From the NCBI RefSeq assembly GCF_003570905.1, contig NZ_QXJM01000048.1, forward strand, positions 92,380-156,379: 64,000 bases of DNA, in the 5' to 3' direction. This stretch comes from Cohnella faecalis. Lineage in GTDB: Bacteria; Bacillota; Bacilli; Paenibacillales; Paenibacillaceae. The notes under the pieces were generated by a model. The model did not search any database. It worked only from the letters and a program-made list of their open reading frames with translations, and had not been told where the DNA came from. Below, one piece after another: positions 25,580 through 34,332 of this stretch (position 1 is its first letter; each line of letters opens with the position of its first letter). The position numbers and the translations under genes are program-made.

Positions 25580-26506
25580 TCAGAGGTGCAGTAGATAGAT
25601 AACCGTCGTAACGCTGACGATGCTGACGACAGTGGAGACGAACACCGTCTGCGAGGCGAACTCCGATTCGTTATCGAACTCGACGGCCAGCAACACGCTG
25701 CTGAGAGAAGTAGGCACCGCCGAAGAGACGATCAGAGCGGCGGCCATCATCCCATGGATGCCGAGCGCCCAGACAACAAGCGCAGCCAACGCCGGACCGA
25801 TAACGAGGCGCAGGAAGACCGAAATGCCGACATCGGCAGCCATCGAACGGCTTACCCGCCATTTCATCCCTCCGAGCTGCACTCCAAGCGTCAGCAGCGC
25901 CGTCCCGATGAAAGCGTCGGCCAAATAGCCGATAGGCGTCTCGATCGGCCCCGGAACGCTCACCTCGAAATACCGCAATGCCAACGCCACGGGAATGACG
26001 TAAATAACGGGCATCGACAGGATGACTTTGCGGATGTCCTTCCATTTTGCCTTGTGGGCATTCACGTTGTACACGCCGTACGTGTTCGGGATGAGCGACT
26101 GCGTCATCATGACGAGAATTTGAACCGACAGCGTATAAGGATTTCCGGCAAAAGCGAGCTGGTTGAGAGGAATGCCGTAATTCGCGCTATTGTAGAACAG
26201 CACGCTGTTGCGCATTGCGCTCCGCATGCCTCCGTCATACTGGCGAATTCGGACAACCGCTTCCAAAACCGCATATTGAGCGGCCAAAAAGCAAAGAACG
26301 AACAGCATAACTTGTCCGAACAGCTTCAGCGGTATGTCGGTCCGATAGAGCAGGTTGAACATGATGGCCGGAGAAAACACGTAGAAATTCAGCTTGGACA
26401 ACGTTTTGATATCCATCTTAAACGCTTTTTCCATCGCCATGCCGACGGCAATCATAACCGTAAGCGGGAGTACGTTGTTCATTAATATATGCAGGAGAAT
26501 ATTCAT
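25580..26506 (-). CDS. AEC (auxin efflux carrier)-type membrane transporter
   Basis: 308 residues with about ten transmembrane segments in two halves, separated by a polar loop (NTYGVYNVNAHKAKWKD, about 150-165). The motif FYNSANYGIPLNQLAF (about 115-130) and the C-terminal AALIVSSAVPTSLSSVLLAVEF are characteristic of the AEC/PIN family, which in bacteria moves malate or other organic acids. I took the ATG at 26506 (MNILLHILMNNVLPL), where homologues start; the ribosome site is poor. It is divergent from the GDSL gene. Confidence 0.8.
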   Translation of the reverse strand: MNILLHILMNNVLPLTVMIAVGMAMEKAFKMDIKTLSKLNFYVFSPAIMFNLLYRTDIPLKLFGQVMLFVLCFLAAQYAVLEAVVRIRQYDGGMRSAMRNSVLFYNSANYGIPLNQLAFAGNPYTLSVQILVMMTQSLIPNTYGVYNVNAHKAKWKDIRKVILSMPVIYVIPVALALRYFEVSVPGPIETPIGYLADAFIGTALLTLGVQLGGMKWRVSRSMAADVGISVFLRLVIGPALAALVVWALGIHGMMAAALIVSSAVPTSLSSVLLAVEFDNESEFASQTVFVSTVVSIVSVTTVIYLLHL

Positions 26507-26579
26507 AGTCCCATCATACTCGACTTTGGAAAAGACGACTAATAGAATAGACTTATTACCGAACAAAGGATGCGTGATC

Positions 26580-27281
26580 ATGACCGAAAGAATCGCAATG
26601 ATCAAACCTGGAAAATTCGGTTCCGCCGCTGCGGCCGACGGACGACGCGACGAATTCGACTACGGCAACGAAGTGATTCTGACGCATGGGGTTTCCGTCG
26701 ATTTCGTCTTTATCGGGGACTCCATTACGCATATGTGGGAGCTGAACGCCTATTTCGCGCGCGGCGGCAAATTCGTTGTGAATCGCGGTATCGGCGGAGA
26801 TATAACGAGCCATGCGCTGCGGCGATTCGACGCCGATGTCGTGCAATTGAAGCCGAAGCACGTCGTCATCAAAATCGGAATTAACAACTTTTGGGAGCTT
26901 GAAGCTTGGATAGCGGCGGATCGCAAGCCAGCGGACGCGATCGCCGACGGGGCTGCGGCGGACATCGGCGCCATGATTCGCAAGGCAAAAGACGCGGGCA
27001 TAACGCCCGTCGTATGCTCCGTCCTGCCAACGAATATGCCGTTCACCGGCCACGATGCCGAACGCAACCGCGGCGTCAACCGCTTGAACGCGGTTCTTCG
27101 GAAAATTGCGGGCGTCGAGGGCGCGATCTATGTCGATTACCATTCCCGCATGCTAAGCGAGGACGGCACGAAGCTGCGCGACGGTCTCGCCGACGACGGC
27201 ATTCACCCCCACGTCGCAGGCTACGATATTATGGCCGACGCATTGCGCGAGGAGCTCTCCAAGCACGGAATCTCGTTCTAA
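26580..27281 (+). CDS. SGNH/GDSL-family hydrolase
   Basis: 233 residues from the ATG at 26580 (AAAGGATG upstream). The four SGNH blocks are present: VDFVFIGDSITHMWE (block I, nucleophile Ser in GDSIT), NRGIGGDITSHALRR (block II Gly), IKIGINNFWE (block III Asn) and DGIHPHVAGYDIM (block V, Asp and His). No signal peptide is visible, so it is probably cytoplasmic. It is likely an esterase or acetyl-hydrolase acting on carbohydrate; the substrate cannot be told. It lies 16 bases before the lipoprotein esterase and is probably co-transcribed. Confidence 0.88.
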   Translation: MTERIAMIKPGKFGSAAAADGRRDEFDYGNEVILTHGVSVDFVFIGDSITHMWELNAYFARGGKFVVNRGIGGDITSHALRRFDADVVQLKPKHVVIKIGINNFWELEAWIAADRKPADAIADGAAADIGAMIRKAKDAGITPVVCSVLPTNMPFTGHDAERNRGVNRLNAVLRKIAGVEGAIYVDYHSRMLSEDGTKLRDGLADDGIHPHVAGYDIMADALREELSKHGISF

Positions 27282-27297
27282 GCCGAAGGAGTCTCCG

Positions 27298-28305
27298 ATG
27301 AACCTTTTTCGAAATCAAGCGCGGTGTACCCGTCTCTTCTTCATCGCTATTTTATGCGCAGCGGCTACCGGGTGCAGTCTCGCCTCAGCGAACGGCACAA
27401 GCTCGTCGCCGGCAACGTCTCTCCCGTCTTCTTCTCTGTCGTCTCCAACTGCTTCCGCTTCGATCCCTGCTTCAATTGAGCCGGAAGCGCCCAAGCCGAC
27501 CGTTCCATCGCAAGTTATCAAGACCGAATTTTACAGCAAGCATCTGGAAAAAAACATGCGCATCCAAATCTATCTGCCGCCAGGTTACGACGAGAGCGCC
27601 GATTACCCGGTTCTCTACATGCTCCATGGCTACAACGGAACCGAGAAAGCATGGCTGTCGGAGATGGGACTGAATAAAGCCGCCGACCGTTTGATCGCCG
27701 ACGGACTCATCGAACCGCTCATTATCGTATCGCCGGAGATGGATAACAGCTACGGTCTGAACTCCGAGACAAAATACCGGATAGCGACGCCGGAAGACCC
27801 GGTGCATTCCCGCTATTACGGCCCCTACGAGGATTACTTGGTCGAAGACGTTATCGCATATGCGGACGAGACATACCGTACGATCGCTTCGAAGGAAGGA
27901 CGGTCCATAGGAGGCTTCTCCATGGGCGGATTCATTGCGCTTCACGTCGCTTTCCGCCATCCGGAGCTATTCTCCAAAGCGGGCGGTCATAGCCCTGCGC
28001 TTTGGACGGACGATTGGTCGCGCGTGCCGCGCATGAAATCGTGGCTATACCCGACGAAAGCCGAACGGAAAAAACGGGATCCGATCGAGCTGGCGTTGAC
28101 GCAGGATTTGAACGGCTTGGAAGTCTACTTGGATTGCGGCGAACAGGACGACTTCAAGCTGTATGACGGGACGAAAAAGCTTTACGACAATCTGCAAAGC
28201 CGGGGAGTCCGATCCGAGTACCATCTGAACCCCGGCAAGCATGACCGGACGTATTGGCGGAGTCAGCTCGACGAATATTTGCTTTTTTACGGTACTAAAG
28301 CATAG
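27298..28305 (+). CDS. Lipoprotein alpha/beta-hydrolase, esterase D/feruloyl-esterase-like
   Basis: 335 residues. The N-terminus RCTRLFFIAILCAAATGCSL is a lipoprotein signal with lipobox ATGC (Cys about 26), followed by a Ser/Thr/Pro-rich linker. The catalytic domain begins near 75 (YSKHLEKNMRIQIYLPPGYD) with YPVLYMLHGYNG, nucleophile elbow IGGFSMGGFIAL (GxSxG), Asp/Glu region YLDCGEQDDF and catalytic His in LNPGKHDRTYW. It is predicted to be a membrane-anchored outside enzyme cleaving acyl esters. GAAGGAG lies just before the ATG. It forms a probable pair with the GDSL hydrolase upstream, suggesting joint deacylation of a polymer. Confidence 0.85.
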   Translation: MNLFRNQARCTRLFFIAILCAAATGCSLASANGTSSSPATSLPSSSLSSPTASASIPASIEPEAPKPTVPSQVIKTEFYSKHLEKNMRIQIYLPPGYDESADYPVLYMLHGYNGTEKAWLSEMGLNKAADRLIADGLIEPLIIVSPEMDNSYGLNSETKYRIATPEDPVHSRYYGPYEDYLVEDVIAYADETYRTIASKEGRSIGGFSMGGFIALHVAFRHPELFSKAGGHSPALWTDDWSRVPRMKSWLYPTKAERKKRDPIELALTQDLNGLEVYLDCGEQDDFKLYDGTKKLYDNLQSRGVRSEYHLNPGKHDRTYWRSQLDEYLLFYGTKA

Positions 28306-28355
28306 CAACGGGAACGCACTCATCGACTCCCTCGTCGGCTCTTTTAACAAAATAG

Positions 28356-28540
28356 ATGTAAAAGGCGCAGCTAAGTGGGGGCGAGTCCCTTTCATTCAAA
28401 ATCATTGCTGTATATCATACAGCTAATGGGAGTCAGAAGGGCAAATGGAGAGAAAATCGCGCGATATACATGCGCATTATGCAGTTAATCTTTCATTCGA
28501 CCCTATATTGAATCGATTTAAATGTATGAAATGCAGCTAG
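28356..28540. repeat. Second cluster of the 19-base dyad repeats
   Basis: Copies at 28356-28374 (ATGTAAAAGGCGCAGCTAA), 28406-28428 (contains CTGTATATCATACAGCTAAT), 28465-28490 and 28521-28540 (AATGTATGAAATGCAGCTAG). They share the TGTA-N5-TGCAGCTA/TACAGCTA pattern with 17734-17917. Confidence 0.6.
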
Positions 28541-28565
28541 TTTTTGTTGAACAGCTTTTTCTCAA

Positions 28566-28715
28566 GCTCTTCTGGTGTTGCTCTGTTTTATCGGGGCATT
28601 GCTCTCTTTTACCGGGGCATTGCTTTGATTTACCGGGGTGTTGCTCTGTCTTCCTAGCGCATTATTCCGTTTAATCCTGGCTGCGCACCGTTTAATCCCG
28701 GCTTGGCTCCCATTT
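28566..28715. repeat. 21-base tandem repeat, about seven degenerate units
   Basis: Units such as TTGCTCTCTTTTACCGGGGC (plus A), TTGCTTTGATTTACCGGGGT and TTGCTCTGTCTTCCTAGCGC follow one another every 21 bases and decay towards the right. On the minus strand they encode heptad-like NQSNAPVKE units in an open frame (28562-28870), but that frame has no ribosome site or family match and overlaps a terminator, so I treat this as non-coding. Confidence 0.6.
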
Positions 28716-28749
28716 CTCCGGTCGACGCTCTTGGCAAATTTGGCGCGCG

Positions 28750-28779
28750 ACCGATTTCTGAGGGAACGGGATAATGGGA
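28750..28779. repeat. Half copy of the interspersed hairpin repeat
   Basis: CGATTTCTGAGGGAACGGGA followed by TAATGGGAC resembles the right arm of the 5424-5545 element. Confidence 0.4.
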
Positions 28780-28787
28780 CAGCGCAG

Positions 28788-28845
28788 CAAAATAAACAGC
28801 CCGTCTCCCCTGCCGTTGCCGGCGTAATGGAGGCGGGCTGTTTGA
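28788..28845 (-). terminator. Terminator of the ABC exporter operon
   Basis: AAACAGCCCG (28794-28803) pairs with CGGGCTGTTT (28834-28843). Read leftwards it is followed by a TTTATTTTG tract. The exporter gene ends at 28896. Confidence 0.7.
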
Positions 28846-28895
28846 ATTTCATACTACTTGTAATCGACACTCAGCTACTAGGGCAGTCCTTCCGA

Positions 28896-30802
28896 CTAAA
28901 CTGCGCTTTTTTCCATGTCGTCCGAAAATTGGCTGTTGTACAAGTCGGCGTAAAAACCGCCCTTGGAGAGCAATTCCTCGTGCGTCCCTTGTTCGATGAC
29001 GCTGCCCTTGTTCATGACCAGAATAAGGTCTGCATCGCGGATCGTGGACAGGCGGTGCGCGATAACGAAGCTTGTGCGCCCCTCCATAAGCACGTTCATC
29101 GCTTTCTGGATTTGAACCTCCGTCCGCGTATCTACGCTGCTCGTCGCTTCGTCGAGAATTAGAATCGCCGGATCGGCCAATATAGCTCGCGCTATCGTCA
29201 GAAGCTGCTTCTGCCCTTGCGACAGGTTGGACGCTTCTTCGTTCAGCACGGTGTCGTACCCTTCCGGCAGCGTCCGGATGAAGTGATCGGCGTGGGCCGC
29301 CTTCGCGGCTTCGACGATTTCGGCTTCCGTCGCCCCGGCTCGGCCGTAAGCGATATTGTCCATGATCGTGCCGTTAAACAGCCATGTATCCTGAAGCACC
29401 ATGCCGAACAAGCTGCGAAGCGAGCCCCGCTTCATCTGAGCGATGTCCACTCCGTCCACGGTAATGCTGCCCCGTTCACCTCGTAGAAGCGCATCAGCAA
29501 ATTCACGAGCGTCGTCTTGCCCGCACCGGTAGGTCCGACGATCGCGACCGTCTGTCCCGGCTTCACGTCGATGTTCATCCCCTCGATCAGCGGAGTGTCC
29601 GCATTGTAGCCGAAATGAACGTCGCGCAGAGCGACGTGGCCTTTCGGCTCGCGAACATCGCGGCTGTCGGCAGCTTCCGGCACTTCCTCCGGCTCGTCGA
29701 GCACCTCGAACACCCGCTCCGCGGAGGCGATAGTCGACTGAATGATGTTGGCGATATTGGCCGTCTGCGTAAGCGGCATCGTGAACTGGCGAGCATACTG
29801 GATGAACGCCTGAATGTCCCCGATCTTGATGGCGTTCCGCGTGACGAGAATGCCGCCGACGACGCTGATGGCAACGTACCCGATATTGCCGATCAGGTTC
29901 ATGAGCGGCATGATGATGCCCGACACAAACTGCGCCTTCCAGCCCGACTCGTATAGACGGTCGTTCACCTCGTCGAACTTCGCGACGGCTTCGTCTTCTC
30001 GGCCGAACGCCTTCACAATTTTATGTCCCGTATACATTTCTTCGACGTGACCGTTCAGCTCGCCCAGTTCTTTTTGCTGCCCCTTGAAATACACCTGAGA
30101 CTTTTTCGCGATTCCGCTAATCGTAAGAAAGCTAAGCGGCAGCGTCAAAATGAGAATGACGGTCAGCAGCGGGCTGATCGTGAGCATCATGACGATAACG
30201 CCAATAATCGTAATCACGGAAGTAATAAGCTGCGTCAAGCTTTGCTGAAGCGTGTTGCTGATGTTATCGACGTCGTTGACGACCCGGCTCAAAATTTCGC
30301 CGTGCGTGCGGGAGTCGTAGTATTTGAGCGGCAGGCGATTGAGCTTGTCGTTCACTTCGTTGCGCAAGCCGTATACCGTTCTCTGGGCGACTCCCGCCAT
30401 TAAATATTGCTGGATGAAAGCGAACAAGGAGCTGACGATGTATAAGCCGCCAAGCAGCATGGCGATCCGCCAGATCGCTGCAAAATCGATTCCGCCTCCC
30501 ATGAACCCTTCGAACAACTCTGTCGTGGCATGGCCCAATAATTTCGGGCTGTAAATGCTGAATGCCGTACTGACGATAGCAGTGACGAATACGGCGGTCA
30601 AATTCCAACGAAACGGCTTCAAATACCCCATCAGCCTTCGGAAAGAGCCTTTGAAGTTTTTAGCTTTTTGCCCGGGCATCATCATGCCGGGGCCAGGACC
30701 CATTCCCATCGGGTTCCGGCCTGGGCCGCCTCCGAATCCGGGACCTCCGCCGCCCTGCGCGCCCGAACGCGGAGCGCCTTGGCGCTGATCATGCCCGCTC
30801 AT
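28896..30802 (-). pseudogene. ABC exporter half, YfiC-type, one frameshift in the Walker region
   Basis: From ATG 30802 (GGAGGAGGAG upstream, four-base overlap with the partner gene): a Gly/Met/Pro-rich leader of about 45 residues, six transmembrane helices (60-360), then the nucleotide-binding domain with Walker A AIVGPTGAGKTTLVNLLMRF. A missing base in the C4 run at 29470-29473 breaks the frame; corrected it reads EVNGGSITVDGVDIAQMKRG and continues through Q loop GMVLQDTWLFNG, signature NLSQGQKQLLTIARAI and Walker B ILILDEATSSVDTRTE to 28896 (about 635 residues). Consensus catalytic Glu and signature indicate the catalytic half of a heterodimer. The break looks like a sequencing error. Confidence 0.85.
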
Positions 30803-32532
30803 GCGATCTCCTCCTCCGAAAGCTGGGATTCCACGATTTCGCGATAGACGGCACATTGCTCCAACAGCTCGCGATGTTTGCCGATGCCGGCGATGCGGCC
30901 TTCCTCAAGTACGATGATCCGGTCGGCGTCCATCACGGTACTAACTCGCTGCGCAACGATGAGTACGGTCGAGCCGGATACGGCCGTCTCCTTCTTGAGC
31001 GCCGCGCGCAGCTTCGCGTCGGTCTTGAAATCCAGCGCGGAGAAGCTATCGTCGAACAAGTAGATATCTGGCTGCCGAACGAGCGCCCGCGCAATGGATA
31101 GCCGCTGCTTCTGGCCTCCGGACACGTTCGTTCCGCCCTGCGCAATGACGGAATTAAGGCCGTCCTGCATACCGGAAATGAATTCCGTCGCCTGCGCGAT
31201 TTCGGCGGCGCGATTCACTTCGTCGTCGGACGCTTCCTCCTTGCCGTAACGGATGTTATCGGCGATCGAGCCTGTGAACAGCACCGCTTTTTGCGGCACG
31301 AGACCGATGCTTGAACGAAGCTGCTGCTGCGGAAGCTCCTTCACATCGGTGCCGCCAACCCGAATGCGGCCGCCTTGAATGTCGTAAAACCGCGGGATCA
31401 AATGAAGCAAAGTCGATTTTCCAGCACCTGTCCCTCCGATAATGGCGGTTATTTCCCCCGGCTTGGCCGCGAACGTGATACCGCTGACCGCCGGTTTTTC
31501 CGCTCCCGGATAGCTGAAAGTCACATCTTCGAATTCGACTAGTCCGCGTTCGCCCATTTTACGGCTTGGATTCGGAGCGTCGTGGATTACCGGCACCGTA
31601 TCCAGCACTTCATTGATACGAACGGCGGAGGCGGCGGCTCGCGGCACCATAACGAACATCATCGATACCATCATAAGAGAAAACATAATTTGCATCGCAT
31701 ATTGGAGGAACGCCATCAAATCGCCGACTTCCATGCTTCCGGTCGAGATGCGCAAGCCCCCGAACCAAATGATGGACAATGACGAGAAGTTCATAATTAG
31801 CATCATCATCGGCATCATATACGCCATGATCCGGTTGACTTTGACGGCTGTCTCGGTCAAATCGCGGTTCGCTTCGTCGAATCTCCTCTTCTCGTCGTCG
31901 ATCCGGTTGAACGAACGTATGACGCGGATGCCGGTAAGCGCCTCTCGCAGAACCAGATTCAGCTTATCCAGCTTTTTTTGCATTACCTTGAAATAAGGGA
32001 TGCCGCGGCTGGCAATCAGAAAAATAGTTAATGCGAGAATCGGAATGACGGCGACGAGCACGAGCGACAGCGTCGCATCCTTGGATACGGCCATAATAAT
32101 GCCGCCAATGCACATCATCGGCGCCATGACCATTAGACGCATCATCATCATGAGCACTTGTTGAACTTGGGTAATATCGTTCGTCGTCCGCGTGATGAGC
32201 GAAGCGGTTCCGATCTTATCGAACTCCTGCAGCGAAAATTTTTCGACATGGGAAAACACTCTGCTTCGGACGATCTTGCCGAATACCGAAGCTAACTTGG
32301 CAGACAAATAGCTGGCCATGACAGCAACGAAAGTTCCAACGACCGTCACAAGGAGCATGAATCCGCCGATTTTCCAAATATAGGGGATGTCCTTTTTGAT
32401 GATGCCGTCGTTAACGATGTCGGCCATCAGCGTCGGCAAATACAGCTCTGCCAACGATTGCAGCAGTACGAGAACAAGCACGGCTGTTACTTGAAGACGA
32501 TAAGGCTTCAAATAACGAAACAAGCGAAACAT
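30799..32532 (-). CDS. ABC exporter half, YfiB-type ATP-binding/permease protein
   Basis: 577 residues. Six transmembrane helices (to about 310) precede a full nucleotide-binding domain: Walker A AIIGGTGAGKSTLLHLIPRF, Q loop IGLVPQKAVLFTGSI, signature NVSGGQKQRLSIARAL. Walker B YLFDDSFSALDFKTD has Asp-Ser where most exporters have Asp-Glu, the mark of the degenerate site in heterodimeric type IV exporters. Its partner overlaps by four bases. Together they probably export drugs or lipids, as in the YfiBC/BmrCD group. A terminator for the opposite ssu operon lies upstream; the promoter is not obvious. Confidence 0.9.
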   Translation of the reverse strand: MFRLFRYLKPYRLQVTAVLVLVLLQSLAELYLPTLMADIVNDGIIKKDIPYIWKIGGFMLLVTVVGTFVAVMASYLSAKLASVFGKIVRSRVFSHVEKFSLQEFDKIGTASLITRTTNDITQVQQVLMMMMRLMVMAPMMCIGGIIMAVSKDATLSLVLVAVIPILALTIFLIASRGIPYFKVMQKKLDKLNLVLREALTGIRVIRSFNRIDDEKRRFDEANRDLTETAVKVNRIMAYMMPMMMLIMNFSSLSIIWFGGLRISTGSMEVGDLMAFLQYAMQIMFSLMMVSMMFVMVPRAAASAVRINEVLDTVPVIHDAPNPSRKMGERGLVEFEDVTFSYPGAEKPAVSGITFAAKPGEITAIIGGTGAGKSTLLHLIPRFYDIQGGRIRVGGTDVKELPQQQLRSSIGLVPQKAVLFTGSIADNIRYGKEEASDDEVNRAAEIAQATEFISGMQDGLNSVIAQGGTNVSGGQKQRLSIARALVRQPDIYLFDDSFSALDFKTDAKLRAALKKETAVSGSTVLIVAQRVSTVMDADRIIVLEEGRIAGIGKHRELLEQCAVYREIVESQLSEEEIA

Positions 32533-32670
32533 GGAATCAACTCGCTTTCTTTACGCATTCGAATTCAAGCATTGTAAGTCAGAATTATGAACCGAATATG
32601 AACGAATCGTGTTCGCGCGGCGGCCCCCAAATCTGGTTAAGTCTATTATATCCGGGCTTGGCTGCATAAA

Positions 32671-32726
32671 AAATAGCGGCTGTCCCCTAAAGTCGTCTCG
32701 ACCTTAGGGGACAGCCGCTAAATAAA
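32671..32726 (-). terminator. Terminator of the ssu operon
   Basis: A perfect 17-base stem (TAGCGGCTGTCCCCTAA at 32674-32690 and its inverse at 32704-32720). On the minus strand it is followed by six T. Confidence 0.9.
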
Positions 32727-32764
32727 CGGCAAATCCGTATTTTTTTATTCTCTAGCCTGCCATT

Positions 32765-33538
32765 CTAGATGGAGTAGCTAAGCTCCTTCTTCGAACGAAG
32801 CTCATGCTCGTCGCGCTCCAGAATCCGATCCAAAATCAGCTTCTCGAAATAAGCGAAGTCGGCGTCGCGTTCCCTCGGCCGATCCAGCGTGATAGCGATA
32901 TCCAGCTTGATCTGGCCCCGCTCGATCAGAATGACCCGATCCGCCAGCGCGACCGCCTCGCTGACATCGTGAGTGACGAGAATAGTCGTGAACTTGCGCT
33001 CGTCCCACAGCCGCTCGATCAAATCCTGCATGTCGATCCGCGTCAAAGCGTCCAGCGCTCCGAGCGGCTCGTCGAGCAGCAGCAGACCGGGCTCGCTCAC
33101 AAGGGCGCGAGCCAGCGCGATCCGCTGCCGTTGCCCACCCGACAAGACGCCGGGCCATTCCCCGGCCTTCTCCTCCAAGCCAACCTGGCGCAGAACGTTC
33201 AATACCCGCTCCCGGTCGCTGCCCGCCTTGACGCCGATTTTTACGTTCGCCTCCACCCTTTTCCACGGCAGCAGCCTCGCATCCTGGAACAGCATGCGGG
33301 TGTTGTCGCGAATACCGGTTACTTCCGTATCATCGGACCGGATCGAACCTTCCGAAGGAGCGTCCAGACCGGCGATGAGCCGGAGCAGCGTGCTCTTGCC
33401 GCAGCCGCTGCGTCCGACGACGGCTACGAACTGACCGGCCGGGATATCGAGATCGACACCTTGCAGAACGCGCTGATTGCCGAAAGTTTTGTTCAACCCT
33501 TCGATGCGCAGATGAACGCCTTGTGCCGTTTCGCTCAC
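32765..33538 (-). CDS. ssuB: Sulfonate ABC transporter ATPase
   Basis: 257 residues from the GTG at 33538, eight bases after AAGGAGG; upstream in-frame ATGs sit on the ribosome site itself. Walker A VVGRSGCGKSTLLRLIAG, Q loop RMLFQDARLLPWKRV (with the LLPW typical of SsuB/TauB/NrtD), signature VLSGGQRQRIALARAL, Walker B LLLLDEPLGALDALTR and switch His VTHDVSEA are present. It powers uptake of alkanesulfonates with SsuC and SsuA. It is the last gene of ssuADCB. Confidence 0.9.
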   Translation of the reverse strand: MSETAQGVHLRIEGLNKTFGNQRVLQGVDLDIPAGQFVAVVGRSGCGKSTLLRLIAGLDAPSEGSIRSDDTEVTGIRDNTRMLFQDARLLPWKRVEANVKIGVKAGSDRERVLNVLRQVGLEEKAGEWPGVLSGGQRQRIALARALVSEPGLLLLDEPLGALDALTRIDMQDLIERLWDERKFTTILVTHDVSEAVALADRVILIERGQIKLDIAITLDRPRERDADFAYFEKLILDRILERDEHELRSKKELSYSI

Positions 33539-33552
33539 CTTCATCCCCTCCT

Positions 33553-34332
33553 TCATCGGTTTGCATAGTTCGGATGCCATTGCAGCAGCAGCCTTTCCAG
33601 CCCTTTGGCGGCCAAATCCGACAGCTTGCCGAGCACCGCGTACATAATGATGGCGAGTACGACGACTTCCATCTGCATGAATTCTCTGGCGTTCATCGCC
33701 ATGTAGCCGATGCCTGAATCGGCCGATATCGTCTCCGACACGATCAAGGTCAACCACATGAAGCCCAGAGCGAAGCGAACGCCGACGAGAATCGACGAGA
33801 CCGAGCCCGGAAGGATGACATGGCGGTAGAGCGACGGCCCTCTGAGCCCGTATACCTTCGCCATCTCTATCAAGCCTCGATCAACCGATCGGATGCCGTG
33901 AAGGGTGTTCAAATAGATGGGAAAAAACACGCCCAGCGCCACAAGAAATATTTTCGCAGGCTCCCCAATGCCGAACCAGATAATGACGATCGGAATAAGC
34001 GCCAAATGAGGAATGTTTCGGACCATCTGGAGCGTGCTGTCGAGCACGTTGTTCGCGATGCGGAACACCCCGTTCAGCAATCCGAGAGCAAATCCGATTC
34101 CACCGCCAATCGCAAACCCGGTAAACGCGCGCTTCGTGCTGCTCCAGATATATTCAAGCAGCACGCCGCTCCGCGATAACGATATGAAGGCTTCAGCTAC
34201 CTTCAGCGGCGTCGGAATCAAGCGCGTCGAGATGTAACCGTATTGGCCCAGAAGCTGCCATGCGGCAACGACCAGGATGGGGACGAACCAAGGCGTCCAT
34301 CCGCTAAGAAGAATTTTTTTGAACCGCGACAT
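33553..34332 (-). CDS. ssuC: Sulfonate ABC transporter permease
   Basis: 259 residues, about six transmembrane segments, with the EAA-type cytoplasmic loop EMAKVYGLRGPSLYRHVILP (about 150-170) that docks on SsuB. GGAGGGA lies seven bases before the ATG. The gene overlaps the ssuD 3' end by 29 bases. BPD_transp_1 family member of the taurine/sulfonate type. Confidence 0.9.
   Translation of the reverse strand: MSRFKKILLSGWTPWFVPILVVAAWQLLGQYGYISTRLIPTPLKVAEAFISLSRSGVLLEYIWSSTKRAFTGFAIGGGIGFALGLLNGVFRIANNVLDSTLQMVRNIPHLALIPIVIIWFGIGEPAKIFLVALGVFFPIYLNTLHGIRSVDRGLIEMAKVYGLRGPSLYRHVILPGSVSSILVGVRFALGFMWLTLIVSETISADSGIGYMAMNAREFMQMEVVVLAIIMYAVLGKLSDLAAKGLERLLLQWHPNYANR

Noticed and set aside
28562..28870. 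Heptad-repeat peptide frame on the minus strand
   Set aside because: Open only because the tandem repeat has a 21-base period; it contains the exporter's terminator and lacks a ribosome site.
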